Assembly: GCA_003254885.1 (NCBI GenBank)
Contig: QANT01001687.1
Location: 1-25,592, forward strand
Direction of reading: 5' to 3'
Origin: Purshia tridentata
Lineage: Eukaryota > Streptophyta > Magnoliopsida > Rosales > Rosaceae
Length of the DNA stretch: 25,592 nucleotides
Shown in pieces: positions 1-9,000 of the stretch (positions are counted from its first letter, which is position 1; each line of letters starts with the position of its first letter). Under the pieces are notes generated by a model, which was given only the letters and a program-made list of their open reading frames with translations, was not told where the DNA came from and made no database searches. A program made the translations under genes and the position numbers.

Positions 1-43
1 TTTCAAACAATTAGGTAAAACCTTCTTAAAAGATGTAAGCTCT

Positions 44-166
44 CTTACGGAAGTTGCATAAGGAATAAGTGTGAAAAATTTAAGATACATGATTTCATTA
101 ACAGCGTGAAATCAAGTGGCCATCCTTGATTTTTCACACTTATTCCTTGTGCAACTTCCGCATAAG
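44..166. repeat. Inverted repeat / MITE-like hairpin
   Basis: Two arms of about 33-37 bases (about 44-80 and 131-166) are nearly perfect reverse complements. They share CGGAAGTTGCA and GGAATAAGTGTGAAAAA and differ by one substitution and a 2-base indel, and they enclose a loop of about 50 bases. A transcript would fold into a long stem. The shape fits a small foldback transposon (MITE) or a degenerate inverted duplication. I could not identify a convincing target-site duplication, so the class is open. Confidence 0.6.
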
Positions 167-990
167 AACAAAATCCCTCAAAAGGATTTAACATTAGGTG
201 ATACGCATGCATAATAGTAACATCTACGTGCAGTTTGCCACTAATCACAATGTTATTTTTTTACTAAATATTGCCACGTACTAATCACGACTATTGATCT
301 AAAGTCGCCTGCAAGTTGTTAAAATTCAAATGTTGAAAATGCATTTCTTGACCATAAAAATTCGCATTTGCACCTTAAAATAAAAGCTCTTAATTAGTTG
401 ACCAAGTGATGATAAAACTATATATATAATATTATGATATGCAAACTTTGCATGTGCATATTAAAAAAAATTGAATATATATTAGATAAAAATGAAGAAC
501 ACCATATATCGAATATTAAATGGCCAGCTGCCAGCAGCAGGAAGCTGAGTAATATATTATTTCTGAACAGTTCATGAGCTGTGAAAAAACAAAGAAAGGA
601 AAAATAACACTTGTTGACGTTCATATAAGATGAAGTAGTACGTTGAACAATTTCTGTAGCTTATGATCAATTTTGCTTTGAAAAGGAACATTGCTGCAGA
701 ACTCAATCTCTTTTTAAATAGAACGTGGTAGTAGTTGATGATTTGTTTCGATCGATTTCAGTTTTGGTTTTAGAAAAGTCACTGCTAGTACTTACTTCAA
801 GTTCGAGGCTTCGAGCTTTAATCAAGGTACATATTGTTCACCTTTTGCTTTCCTTGATATATATTTTGCTGAGCAAGGTACAAATGTTGCCATTGTTTGA
901 TGAGATACATGTTGTCATCGTTAATTAAGTTGCAAAATATTGATGGTAAATATTTATATTTTGTTTTTCACTTAAAGGGCAATTAGTTCA
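167..990. other. Upstream spacer of the DUF247 gene
   Basis: AT-rich DNA with short open frames in several phases and none with recognisable protein similarity. It holds small TA runs (about 420-432) and presumably the distal promoter of the gene at 1115. I see no RNA gene here. Confidence 0.4.
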
Positions 991-991
991 G

Positions 992-1000
992 TATATATAA
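992..1000 (+). promoter_or_regulatory. Candidate TATA box of the DUF247 gene
   Basis: TATATATAA lies about 115 bases before the chosen ATG, which would leave a 5' leader of roughly 80-90 bases. A pyrimidine-flanked TTTCAG at 1093-1098 resembles a 3' splice site, so a leader intron and a more distant promoter are also possible. Confidence 0.4.
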
Positions 1001-1114
1001 GACTATTGCTTATTAAAGTACTTTATTTAGTTATTTGTTTTATTAATTAGTTAATTATAGCTTGATACATTCCACATATACCATTGCAACTTGTTTCAGC
1101 CTTTGGAAACAATC

Positions 1115-2500
1115 ATGGTCATGGAAGATGACAGACATATGATCAATGTTGAAGCATTGGAAAACACTATGAGAGCAAAGCTTCGAGGTAATTCACCTTG
1201 GGGTCCCTCAAGCTGCATTTTCAAAGTTCCAGAGGTGCTCCGGAGACATAATCCAAAGGCATATCAACCTGATGTTGTCTCAATCGGACCCTTTCATCGC
1301 GGTAACAAACAATTTGAACACATGGAAAATGTGAAACAATGGTATTTAAATAACCTTCTCTTACGGATGGAAATGAGTTTGGAAATACTGATCCAAGGAA
1401 TTGTTAATCATGAGAATGAGAAATGCAGTCGTGATTTTTATGCAGACGCACTTGATGATCTGAAGCCGAGTGACTTCATTGAAATGATGATACTTGATGG
1501 GTGCTTCATAATCGAGCTATTTCGAAAGTTTATGTATAAGGAGCATAGGAGCATTACTGACCCCATATTTAACATGGGATGCATGTTCCAATATATATGC
1601 CATGACCTTCTGCTCCTAGAAAATCAACTGCCTTGGTCTGTCCTCGAGTGTTTGTTTAGCCTTACCCAGGACAATCAAGACCCCGATCCCCCTTCCCTTA
1701 GAAAAATCATGCTCACTGTCTTCACCTCACAAGCCCCACTTGCGCATAATTGCATATCCTATCTAGAATATCTTGAAGCCCAGGGTCGTGATAATAATGA
1801 TGATGATGATGATTATGGTTATGATTATAATTCTGATTACAATGTAGATAATGATGATACTGACGACAACGAAGATGATCATATTTTACACATACTTGAT
1901 CTCATGAGAACTTCGATAGTTTTCCCATTCAAAGATTTTGATCAATCTTTCTTCAAGTATTCAACCTCACAATTGATGCATCCTGCTACTGCTCTCTCAG
2001 AAGCTGGAGTTAAATTCAAAAGCGTCACTGATGCTAAGAGCATAATGAACATAGAATTCAAAGATGGGGTTTTTACTATTCCACAACTAGCAGTTGGAGA
2101 ACTGACTGAACCATTGTTTCGAAACCTCATTGCCTTTGAACAATGCTACCACGGTCGTTCGCATAAAATTACATCTTACGCCGTTTTAATGGATAATCTT
2201 ATTGATTCCAACAAAGATATGGAATTTCTTTGTGGGAAAAAGATAATAGGTAACTGGTTGAGCGCTGAAGATGGTTCCAAATTCTTCAACAAGCTTTACA
2301 ATGACACCTTACTGGTGAAATTCTACTATCGTGGACTCTGTGCTCAACTGAATGATCATTATGACGTTAAATGGAAAACCTGGCTTGAAAGATTGAAGCG
2401 TGATCAATTTTCAGACCCCTGGAAATTTACCTCTTTATTTGTGGCCTTAGTTTTTCTAGTTCTCACCTCATTGCAGACCGTATATACCATTCGCAAATAA
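1115..2500 (+). CDS. DUF247 (UPF0481) family membrane-anchored protein
   Basis: One uninterrupted frame of 461 codons. I start it at the ATG at 1115 (MVMEDD); a second ATG at 1121 is equally possible, and the frame only extends upstream to a non-ATG codon next to a likely splice acceptor. DUF247 family features in order: an N-terminal block with VPEVLRRHNPKAYQPDVVSI followed by GPFHRG (about residues 33-62), the EMMILDGCFIIELFR segment (about 125-140), LLLLENQLPWSVLECLF (about 163-180), a conserved C-terminal half, and a single hydrophobic segment near the extreme C-terminus (about 436-455) with a short basic tail. Family members are usually 400-550 residues with one C-terminal membrane anchor, so this copy looks complete. 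Most have no assigned biochemical role; in grasses some DUF247 genes are self-incompatibility determinants, which cannot be assumed here. Oddity: residues 226-255 are almost entirely Asp, Asn and Tyr, encoded by GAT/AAT-rich sequence. Confidence 0.9.
   Translation: MVMEDDRHMINVEALENTMRAKLRGNSPWGPSSCIFKVPEVLRRHNPKAYQPDVVSIGPFHRGNKQFEHMENVKQWYLNNLLLRMEMSLEILIQGIVNHENEKCSRDFYADALDDLKPSDFIEMMILDGCFIIELFRKFMYKEHRSITDPIFNMGCMFQYICHDLLLLENQLPWSVLECLFSLTQDNQDPDPPSLRKIMLTVFTSQAPLAHNCISYLEYLEAQGRDNNDDDDDYGYDYNSDYNVDNDDTDDNEDDHILHILDLMRTSIVFPFKDFDQSFFKYSTSQLMHPATALSEAGVKFKSVTDAKSIMNIEFKDGVFTIPQLAVGELTEPLFRNLIAFEQCYHGRSHKITSYAVLMDNLIDSNKDMEFLCGKKIIGNWLSAEDGSKFFNKLYNDTLLVKFYYRGLCAQLNDHYDVKWKTWLERLKRDQFSDPWKFTSLFVALVFLVLTSLQTVYTIRK
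1790..1879 (+). repeat. GAT/AAT-rich coding microsatellite in the DUF247 gene
   Basis: This in-frame stretch encodes 30 residues (226-255) that include 15 Asp and 6 Asn by my count. The core is a run of GAT codons, which suggests triplet-repeat growth in the variable middle of the protein. The reading frame is preserved throughout. Confidence 0.75.
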
Positions 2501-2570
2501 TATTAATTCTCTTCGTCCATGTTAAATGTTCATATATTTCAACAATGTATTGGGATGTGCTGGTTCTATC

Positions 2571-2576
2571 AATAAA
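2571..2576 (+). terminator. Likely poly(A) signal of the DUF247 gene
   Basis: AATAAA lies about 70 bases after the stop codon, in AT-rich downstream DNA. Spacing and sequence fit a plant near-upstream element. Confidence 0.5.
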
Positions 2577-2619
2577 AATTAGCATTTCAATTAACTCTTA
2601 ATTTAATACTTTACCAATT

Positions 2620-2878
2620 AAGATAGCTACAATGCTTGGCTAACTTGATGACTCAGCATTCTTTTAAGCATTAGATATATTCATGCTGTTACTTGTTGTA
2701 AGCTTTAAGCATTGGATTCCAGAACTAGTATCTAAGCTTAGTAAGCTTCTCATTCAGTTGTAACAATTCAGTCAGATCAATACAATTAGCAACAAATTTT
2801 ATCTCTCTCTTTTATCTCTTTGATTTTCTCTACAATATTTTCTAGCTTCTTCATTTTTCGGCAGTCATGGCTTCAAAG
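2620..2878 (+). other. Possible LTR-derived remnant upstream of the TRIM
   Basis: The stretch has the look of the 3' part of a Copia LTR and leader: AAGC-rich repeats, a TCTCTC pyrimidine tract (about 2802-2845) and CTTCTTCATTTT, followed by ATGGCTTC. No LTR border, partner LTR or coding domain is visible, so this is only a resemblance. The TRIM at 2879 is inserted at its right edge. Confidence 0.25.
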
Positions 2879-3227
2879 TGTTGAGAGAAATCTCACATTG
2901 AAAATGTGAGGGTCTTGCTAGTGGTTTATAAGGGTTTGGGCTACTTCTCCCATTGCTAATTAGTATTGAGATAGATGCCTAGATTTCTTAATAGTATCAG
3001 AGCAAGTTATTCACGTGATGCGCTTAACGGCCACACGTGCTGGATCCACGTCACCCAATATAAATTGTCTACGTATTACGCTTGAAATGATGTCATACGT
3101 GTGAGGGCGTATTAAGAGAGATTCTACATTGAAGATATAAAGGCCTTACAAGTGGTTTATAAAGGTTTGGACTACTCTTCCCATTGCCAATTGGTATTGA
3201 GAAGGATGCCTAGATTTCTTCACAAAG
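2874..3227 (+). mobile_element. TRIM retrotransposon copy A with 5-bp target duplication
   Basis: A miniature LTR retrotransposon of 344 bp (2879-3222) flanked by CAAAG on both sides (2874-2878 and 3223-3227). The left LTR is 2879-2991 and the right LTR 3110-3222, both 113 bp; they begin TGTTGAGAG and TATTAAGAG, and the right one ends in CA. Directly after the left LTR lies TAGTATCAGAGC (2992-3003), one mismatch from the usual primer-binding site for initiator Met tRNA. A purine-rich GTGAGGGCG (3101-3109) precedes the right LTR. The internal part is about 118 bp and codes for nothing, so the element would rely on enzymes from another retrotransposon. By eye the LTRs differ at about 22 of 113 columns, mostly transitions, indicating an old, methylated copy. 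Confidence 0.88.
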
Positions 3228-3290
3228 TTGACACTACCAATTGATCTGCTTTGATTCATTAAATCGCAAATTTAAGAGTTCGTTCCAATT

Positions 3291-3461
3291 TCTTCTTTTC
3301 TTAATGTAAACATTAAGATTTCATAATTGCCTAGTCAAACACAAACATGAAAACATACTACAAGCAAAAACTTTTTGACACAAATGAAATATAAAATAAA
3401 TCTTTTCTTCTTTTCTTCTTTTCTTCTTTTCTTCTTTTCTTAATGTAAACATTAAGATTTC
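3291..3461. repeat. 32-bp direct repeat enclosing a CTTTTCTT microsatellite
   Basis: The same 32 bases occur at 3291-3322 and 3430-3461, 139 bp apart; both contain the near-palindrome TTAATGTAAACATTAA. The second copy is preceded by about five units of the 8-base motif CTTTTCTT (3401-3440). Slippage or unequal exchange at the pyrimidine tract could have produced the duplication. Confidence 0.75.
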
Positions 3462-3501
3462 CTGCCGAGTGCTAGGCGTTGGCTTTGTCCTAAAATGTAA
3501 T

Positions 3502-4187
3502 AACACAAGTAGGGGTGGGCATTTTTACCGTAAAATCGTGGAACAGAACCAAACCGCCCCAAGAAAAATCTTAAAAAACCGTGTTGACTTTTTTGGTCAA
3601 ACATCATTATAAGAACTGAATCAAACCACTCCTAATAGGTGTAGGTACCAGTTTTACACCTAATAAAACTTGAACCAAATCGCACCGTAAATATATATAT
3701 AATTATAATTTTATAAATGTATGTATGGTTTATACATGATTTTAAATTAAAAAGTAACCAAAAACATTATTTATGGTTTTTTTTTTAATCTGTTTTGGAC
3801 TTTTGGTTGAATTGGAATTTGAAAAGTGGAAACTATCAATATCAAACACTATTAAACATATTTGGAATTTGGAATTTGAACTTTGGATATTAGAGTATTA
3901 CATGTACTTGTTGTTTTATTAGTCGTTAGTCTTTTTAAATTTGGGCTAAAAAAATGCTCAAAAACATATTTGGGCTAAAAAAAGGCTAAAAAAAATCGAA
4001 TTGTGTATAGGTGTAATTCTACACCATAACACCGAACCAAACCGTAGCCATATAAGGTTTGGTTTGGTTTTCCTCTTATTTTTTCGGTTCAATGCACCAA
4101 ACCACACCGTTTATATATTTATGGTACAGTGCATGGTTTTATACACATATCGTACCAATCCGCACTATGCCCACCCCTAAACACAAG
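3502..4187. mobile_element. Non-autonomous hAT-type DNA transposon with 8-bp target duplication
   Basis: The element spans 3510-4179 (670 bp). It begins TAGGGGTGGGCA and ends TGCCCACCCCTA, perfect 12-base terminal inverted repeats, and is flanked by AACACAAG at 3502-3509 and 4180-4187. An 8-bp target duplication with this G-rich terminal motif is typical of plant hAT elements. Subterminal stretches rich in AACCAAACCG (left) and GGTTTGGTTTGG (right) could be transposase-binding repeats. There is no long open frame, so it encodes no transposase and would have depended on one in trans. Confidence 0.9.
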
Positions 4188-4366
4188 TCACTGTCCTTAG
4201 GTAATAAAAGTACCGGTTAACAAACCCTTGAAAAATTAAAGATGAACATAATATTACAATACTAGGAAACACACATCACAACATTGATGGATTAAAACTC
4301 TTTTTCGTAAGGTTAACATTCCGTTGTAGGCTTTATGATCATATTGTTAAAAAAAATAACAATTCT
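4188..4366. other. Spacer beyond the truncated SEO gene end
   Basis: AT-rich DNA between the hAT element and the SEO stop codon. On the minus strand, where the missing SEO C-terminus should be, I see no matching residues and no AATAAA signal. Confidence 0.4.
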
Positions 4367-7300
4367 TTAGTTTCCATTGTGGAAAGGAAAAGCCCTCATT
4401 CCATCTCTCCGAATCATGGGGAGAGCATCGGTGTTCTGCACCTTGCCTTGTGGGTTCAACACCACCACCATGGGCCTACCCCTGAAATGCCACTCCTCCT
4501 TTATGAACTTGATGCATGATGCTACGGGTGAAAAATACTGCACTATGTACCACGGCATCTGAATCCTCAAGTTGTAGAACTTGTTTAGTAGTGCATCCGT
4601 CCAGTTATCCACAATAGGTATCCACACAATCTTGTACTTGCTCTGTGTTTTCAGTCCTTCATCATAAACTCGTTTGAGAGGTGAAATATCAGCATCAGAA
4701 ATGCCTAGACTCGAAAAGAAGAGGAGCACATTCTTCCACCTCAGCACACTGATGTCAACCTGGTTGAAAAACAAAAATTTACAATTATAGAAGAATTATT
4801 TGAAAATTATTATAATTATAAAATATGTGATGCAGTTCAAACAATAACACAATTTATAGAGGCAATGTAACATTTGTTGAGAGAAATTCCATATTATAAG
4901 AGTTTGATCTACTTCTCTCATTGCTAAATGGTTTTGGGATAGATGCTTAGATTCTTTTATGGTATCAGAGCAAGTTATCTACGTAATGCGCCTAAACGGC
5001 CACACGTGCTCCTACGTCATCCAATATAAATTGTCCACTTGTTAGACTTGAAATGATGTCACACATGTAGGGGCGTGTTGAGAGAAATTCCACATTAAAA
5101 ATGTGAGGGCCTTACTAGTGATTTATAAGAGTTTGGGCTACTTCTTCCATTGTTAATTGGTTTTGGAATGGATGCTTAGATTCCTTCAACATTTCCCTAC
5201 AAAATAATAATAAGATGGTCGGATATATAGCAAACCTTCTTGTTTGTAGAACCATCAATGATGGGCTGCACATTATCATTGGCAAAGATTCGAGCTTTGA
5301 AAACCTCGGAAACTTCAGCAACTCTCAAGTAGGAGTGGGGTGGCAGCCCATGTACTTCTCGAGGCGCTTGCTTGCGAATCTCAGCTGCCTTCTCTGTATT
5401 GATGAAGAAAAGAAAGAAGAAAAATCGTCAGAATTGCATATTGCAAGAGCAATATATATGTGGTTAATTCATTGTGATGCATCCACAGCTACAAGCCTAC
5501 AAGTAGCCCACTTATTTCTTTCTCGCAGATTGTAAGCTGTCCTGTAAGATTGTTGGCGATGAAGTCGATTTTATGAGAAAATTGGGATAGATCATATGGC
5601 TTCTCCCTGCAGATCAATGAATCGAAGAAACAATATATGGTCATATATATGTTATAGAATAAATCACTTTATACTATTTTTACTGATGTGACAAATTTAT
5701 AATTTGAACTCTATCTTGGCTTTTAAAGGGGTCAAAATACCCTTATATTCAAGCATTGAATTGATGTGTTGGTTGAATTGTTAATCACTGTATCAATCTT
5801 ATTGACATGAAAAGAGAGAAGCTTCTACGACAAAGATATGGCTGATTTGGTATCTCAATTCAATAACATGATGACACATATGCTTTTATACTACATTATA
5901 TAAAAAAAATTTCCAATTTCAAGACAAAAACTCTCTTAATTGGGATGCCAAATCAATACCTATTATAAGTAAGTTTTTCTCAAGTCACAATTATAAATTT
6001 TTTGAAACATGAGTCTGAATTAGCTATCAGGACTAGTTTTAATGGTGAGGAAGATATAGATAAATGAATCATGATATAGATATAGATAAAGAGTTAGGTT
6101 CCCATTAATATATTGATGTACGTGTAACAGAGAAAAAGCATAAGTCAAAAAACTAATTAAAGTGATTATTAAAATATAAATTCTAATGAAGAATTATAAT
6201 TCCCTATGTATAAGTGTATACTGGTCTCAAATTAAATCAATTAATATATATTTTGCAAATTGTTGAAATTTTCTTTTCTGATAGCAAAAAAAAAAGCATG
6301 TGCTTTAGTAAGCATATATCAATGCTTTTTGTATGAAAAGAACATGGAGTTAACTATGAGAATGGGATTGGATAAGAACTTACTGATTCTCATTACTAGC
6401 AAGAAGGTTAACCTTAGTAGCGCAAGCTACAATAGTTATGGTTGACCAGTAGACATTGACTGGCATATCCTTCATCGCACTCGCCAACGAAGCTACATTC
6501 TGTAGATCAAAAAAATAAGGCTTCTTGTTTTTATTTTGTTGGAGACCAATATTATAAAGTTTCTCAATCTCATAGATGCATTCAATCACATGCAACGTGG
6601 CATTGATCAAATTGTTGATTTCAATTATAGCAGCCTGACGTTTCAGCAAGTTTGCAGGGTTGGTACGATCTGGTACTTGCTCAAGAAAGGCCAATGACTC
6701 GGCATATTGGTCAAGTTTTTCATATTGCATAGCAAAAGCTGCCAGAACCAGCACTGCCTTGTCTTTCCATGGATACTTGGATAGCATTTTAAGTATGCCT
6801 AGCGTCTTTGATTCCAGAGCAATTTCATCGCTTGGACCCATATATGACATCTGATCATTATCCAAATTTCACCACATGTACACAAATTATTAATTAGCTC
6901 AAAAGTCAAAACTAGATTGGAGATGTGTACAAATAAACTCAAGAACTTCAATATTACTTCATAATTCTTATTATCAAAATAAAAATGTATATTCTGAATT
7001 TTCATACGTGCAAAGATAATAAACAGCTTGTTTATTGTATAGTAGGGTATAATTTCCCACCTTATTTTATAAATCAAAACACCGACTTACTTTTATCTAG
7101 GCCAATATTTTTTCCATTACAACAAGTATATATTATGAACAACACTAGCAAATCAACTATATCGTTAAGTACATCCTCTATTTTTAATTTGACTCACACA
7201 CACCCAAAAACCCAGTAAAGAAGTTAGTGGGGGATCGGAAGATGCCCCACTAAGCCTCCAGTAAACCTGTCTCTAGTAAAATGCATGAAGTTGATGGGGT

Positions 7301-8075
7301 AATGAACTATCGATCAATCGATAGTTTCAGAGTTCCTTTGAATATGTAAAATTATAATAAATAAATATGTAGATCGAATGTAATAAATATAAGTATTTAA
7401 TATATATATATATATAATAATTTTACAGTATTGCATTATAAAAAGAAATCTCATAATTCACCAGTAACAAATACCTTGCGGCCAATGGACTTAGTAAGAG
7501 TGCACAACGGCGACCTGAAGCTGTCCAATGTAGGGCGTGTCTGAGCTATGGCTATTACATCAGATTGAATGCCCTGCAACAACACATGTATGCAGAAGTA
7601 ATCATCAATTAATTAAATTAATCTGTTTTTAATTAGTTAATACTCAAAAACTCAGACATTAGCTAGGGCTATACTAAAAAATCAAAAGACTTTAATTAAT
7701 TGTGTCCTAACTAATCAGGACCTTCATCCTTAATTACGATCACTTCATCCTTTTTCATCCTAGCTAGCAAATTCATCCATAAGTTTTCTTTTTTCTTTTT
7801 TTCTGTAAAAGAACAAAAGTAGTATACCATAATAAATATGTATATATACCTACCTGCACAATATTATAGACGATCTGGGTTGAACGCTTGATGAAGCTTT
7901 GAGTGATGATGAAGAGAGAATCAACATCTTCAGGATCATGGTTTGAATCCATGAGCTTCAAGATTTCACTTTGAGACCTGGTAAACAGGCTCTGCTCATG
8001 ACCCTCATCCATGTCTTGCAGATGAGTCCAAGGTACTTGGAAAGAACCGCAGATCAGAATTGGCCTTGCCCACAT
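4367..8075 (-). CDS. Sieve element occlusion (SEO / P-protein) gene, 3'-truncated
   Basis: Six exons join in frame at GT-AG introns: 8075-7854, 7573-7475, 6850-6384, 5606-5512, 5393-5236 and 4759-4367, giving 477 residues and a stop at 4369-4367. SEO proteins assemble into the filaments or bodies that seal phloem sieve tubes after wounding. Evidence: the N-terminal GHEQSLFTRSQSEI block, KRSTQIVYNIVQ, then a SEO_N-type region with WKDKAVLVLAAFAMQY and VYWSTITIVACA, and a SEO_C thioredoxin-like start with KNVLLFFSSLGIS, KIVWIPIVDNWTD and MPWYIVQYF. Family members are usually about 650-800 residues; here the frame ends just after GMRAFPF, where others continue about 200 residues. The region after AFAMQY also lacks the usual GEFW-type segment. 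A start at 8012 (MDEGHEQ) is an alternative. Either a recent pseudogene or a shortened but still open paralogue. Confidence 0.85.
4870..5193 (+). mobile_element. TRIM retrotransposon copy B inside the last SEO intron
   Basis: This copy spans 4875-5188 (314 bp) and is flanked by ACATT at 4870-4874 and 5189-5193. It is the same family as the copy at 2879 and lies antisense to the host gene. The right LTR (5076-5188) is 113 bp, as in copy A; the left LTR (4875-4959) is 85 bp because of an internal deletion of about 28 bp. The primer-binding site TGGTATCAGAGC at 4960-4971 is a perfect complement of the initiator Met tRNA 3' end, and GTAGGGGCG before 5076 is the polypurine-like tract. It has no coding capacity. 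The intron's splice sites (5235 and 4760) lie outside it. Confidence 0.9.
5607..6383. other. SEO intron 3
   Basis: The 777-bp intron starts with the consensus donor GTAAGT on the minus strand and ends at CTGCAG. It splits a Gln codon (CA from exon 3, G from exon 4). It is AT-rich and I see no transposon ends or RNA gene in it. Confidence 0.6.
6851..7474. other. SEO intron 2
   Basis: A 624-bp phase-0 intron with donor AAG|GTATTT and acceptor ATCAG. It carries a TA microsatellite at about 7399-7416 and otherwise nothing recognisable. Confidence 0.6.
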
Positions 8076-8180
8076 TAATTAATGTTGTGGGATTTTTTTT
8101 GCAGTACACAAATTAATTTAAGAGAACTACGACTAGCTTGATGTTCATATATATATATATGCCTGCCCATTAGTAGTGTC

Positions 8181-8190
8181 CCTATTTATA
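8181..8190 (-). promoter_or_regulatory. Candidate TATA box of the SEO gene
   Basis: The minus strand reads TATAAATAGG about 106 bases upstream of the ATG at 8075. This is close to the plant TATA consensus and would place the transcription start near 8150, ahead of a TA-rich leader. Confidence 0.55.
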
Positions 8191-9000
8191 TTTCATGTAA
8201 TGAGTATTTTATTGCCACTAATTTGCCACTCGCTAAACGAGACTGTCCGATATGGGTCGGCAGTATCCCGCTTCACTTGGATCTAAGCATTATATGAATA
8301 TATAGTATTACCTTAATTTATCAGAACATAGAAAAAGAAAATGAAAATGAAATATTAATTAGGGCATTAGTTTTTTTTGTCAATGACTATTTTATCCGTA
8401 ATTTTAAACCCCTTAACTAATTAAAAAATTTGTCTAAACCTTCATCTATCTAAAAACTCTTTCAAAACTCTTTAAAATTGGTAATACATTACTCTTCTGA
8501 CGCTTTCTAACACACTTTGACGTGCTTTCTGACACACAATATAATTACACTACAATTGTAATTTAATTTTAAGAATACAATTACATTTGGAATTGAATTT
8601 CAAAAGTTCAATTGCACTAAAAATAATTACAAAAAATTAAACCATTATTTTTCAACGAGAAAAAAATTACAATTACTACATTATTACTTGATAAAATAAA
8701 ATTGAATTCATTCTCACTAAAAACAGTTTCACTGTAAAAAAGTAAAAACCAAATTCAGTTTCACTATAAATAATTTCACTAAAAATTGAATTTCTGAAAT
8801 TGAAATAAATAAATAAACAACAAATAAAAGGGTATAATCAAAATTAAAAAAAAAAAGGTCAACTATAGATGGGTGTAGGTTGACGAGAGAGTTTTAGAAA
8901 ATATTAAGTGTATAAGGGGAGTTTTGAGAGAGGTTGATTTTGGGTCAAGATTATAAGAAAATCAATCTCTAACTAAGGGCTTTATAAATATTTACATTTT
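8191..9000. other. AT-rich spacer, possible degenerate repeat
   Basis: Between about 8365 and 8985 the DNA is strongly AT-rich with many AATTAC/CAATTG-type words. GGGCATTAGTT on the left and AACTAAGGGC on the right vaguely mirror each other, but the similarity does not extend and no target duplication is seen. No gene found. Confidence 0.3.

Noticed and set aside
725..928. 67-codon plus-strand frame upstream of the DUF247 gene
   Set aside because: Hydrophobic low-complexity residues with no family resemblance and no splice link to the DUF247 frame; likely chance.
4377..4562. 61-codon plus-strand frame (MWKGKALIPSLRIMG)
   Set aside because: It lies antisense to the last SEO exon, which has clear family motifs; it is a shadow frame.
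5215..5535. 106-codon plus-strand frame
   Set aside because: Antisense to SEO exons 4 and 5 and the intron between them; the minus-strand reading has splice sites and family residues.
6799..7077. 92-codon minus-strand frame continuing upstream of SEO exon 3
   Set aside because: It lies largely in intron 2, and its overlap with exon 3 is in a different frame from the family-matching one.
8365..8985. Possible transposon bounded by GGGCATTAGTT and AACTAAGGGC
   Set aside because: The mirrored match is about ten bases and imperfect, and no target duplication is visible.
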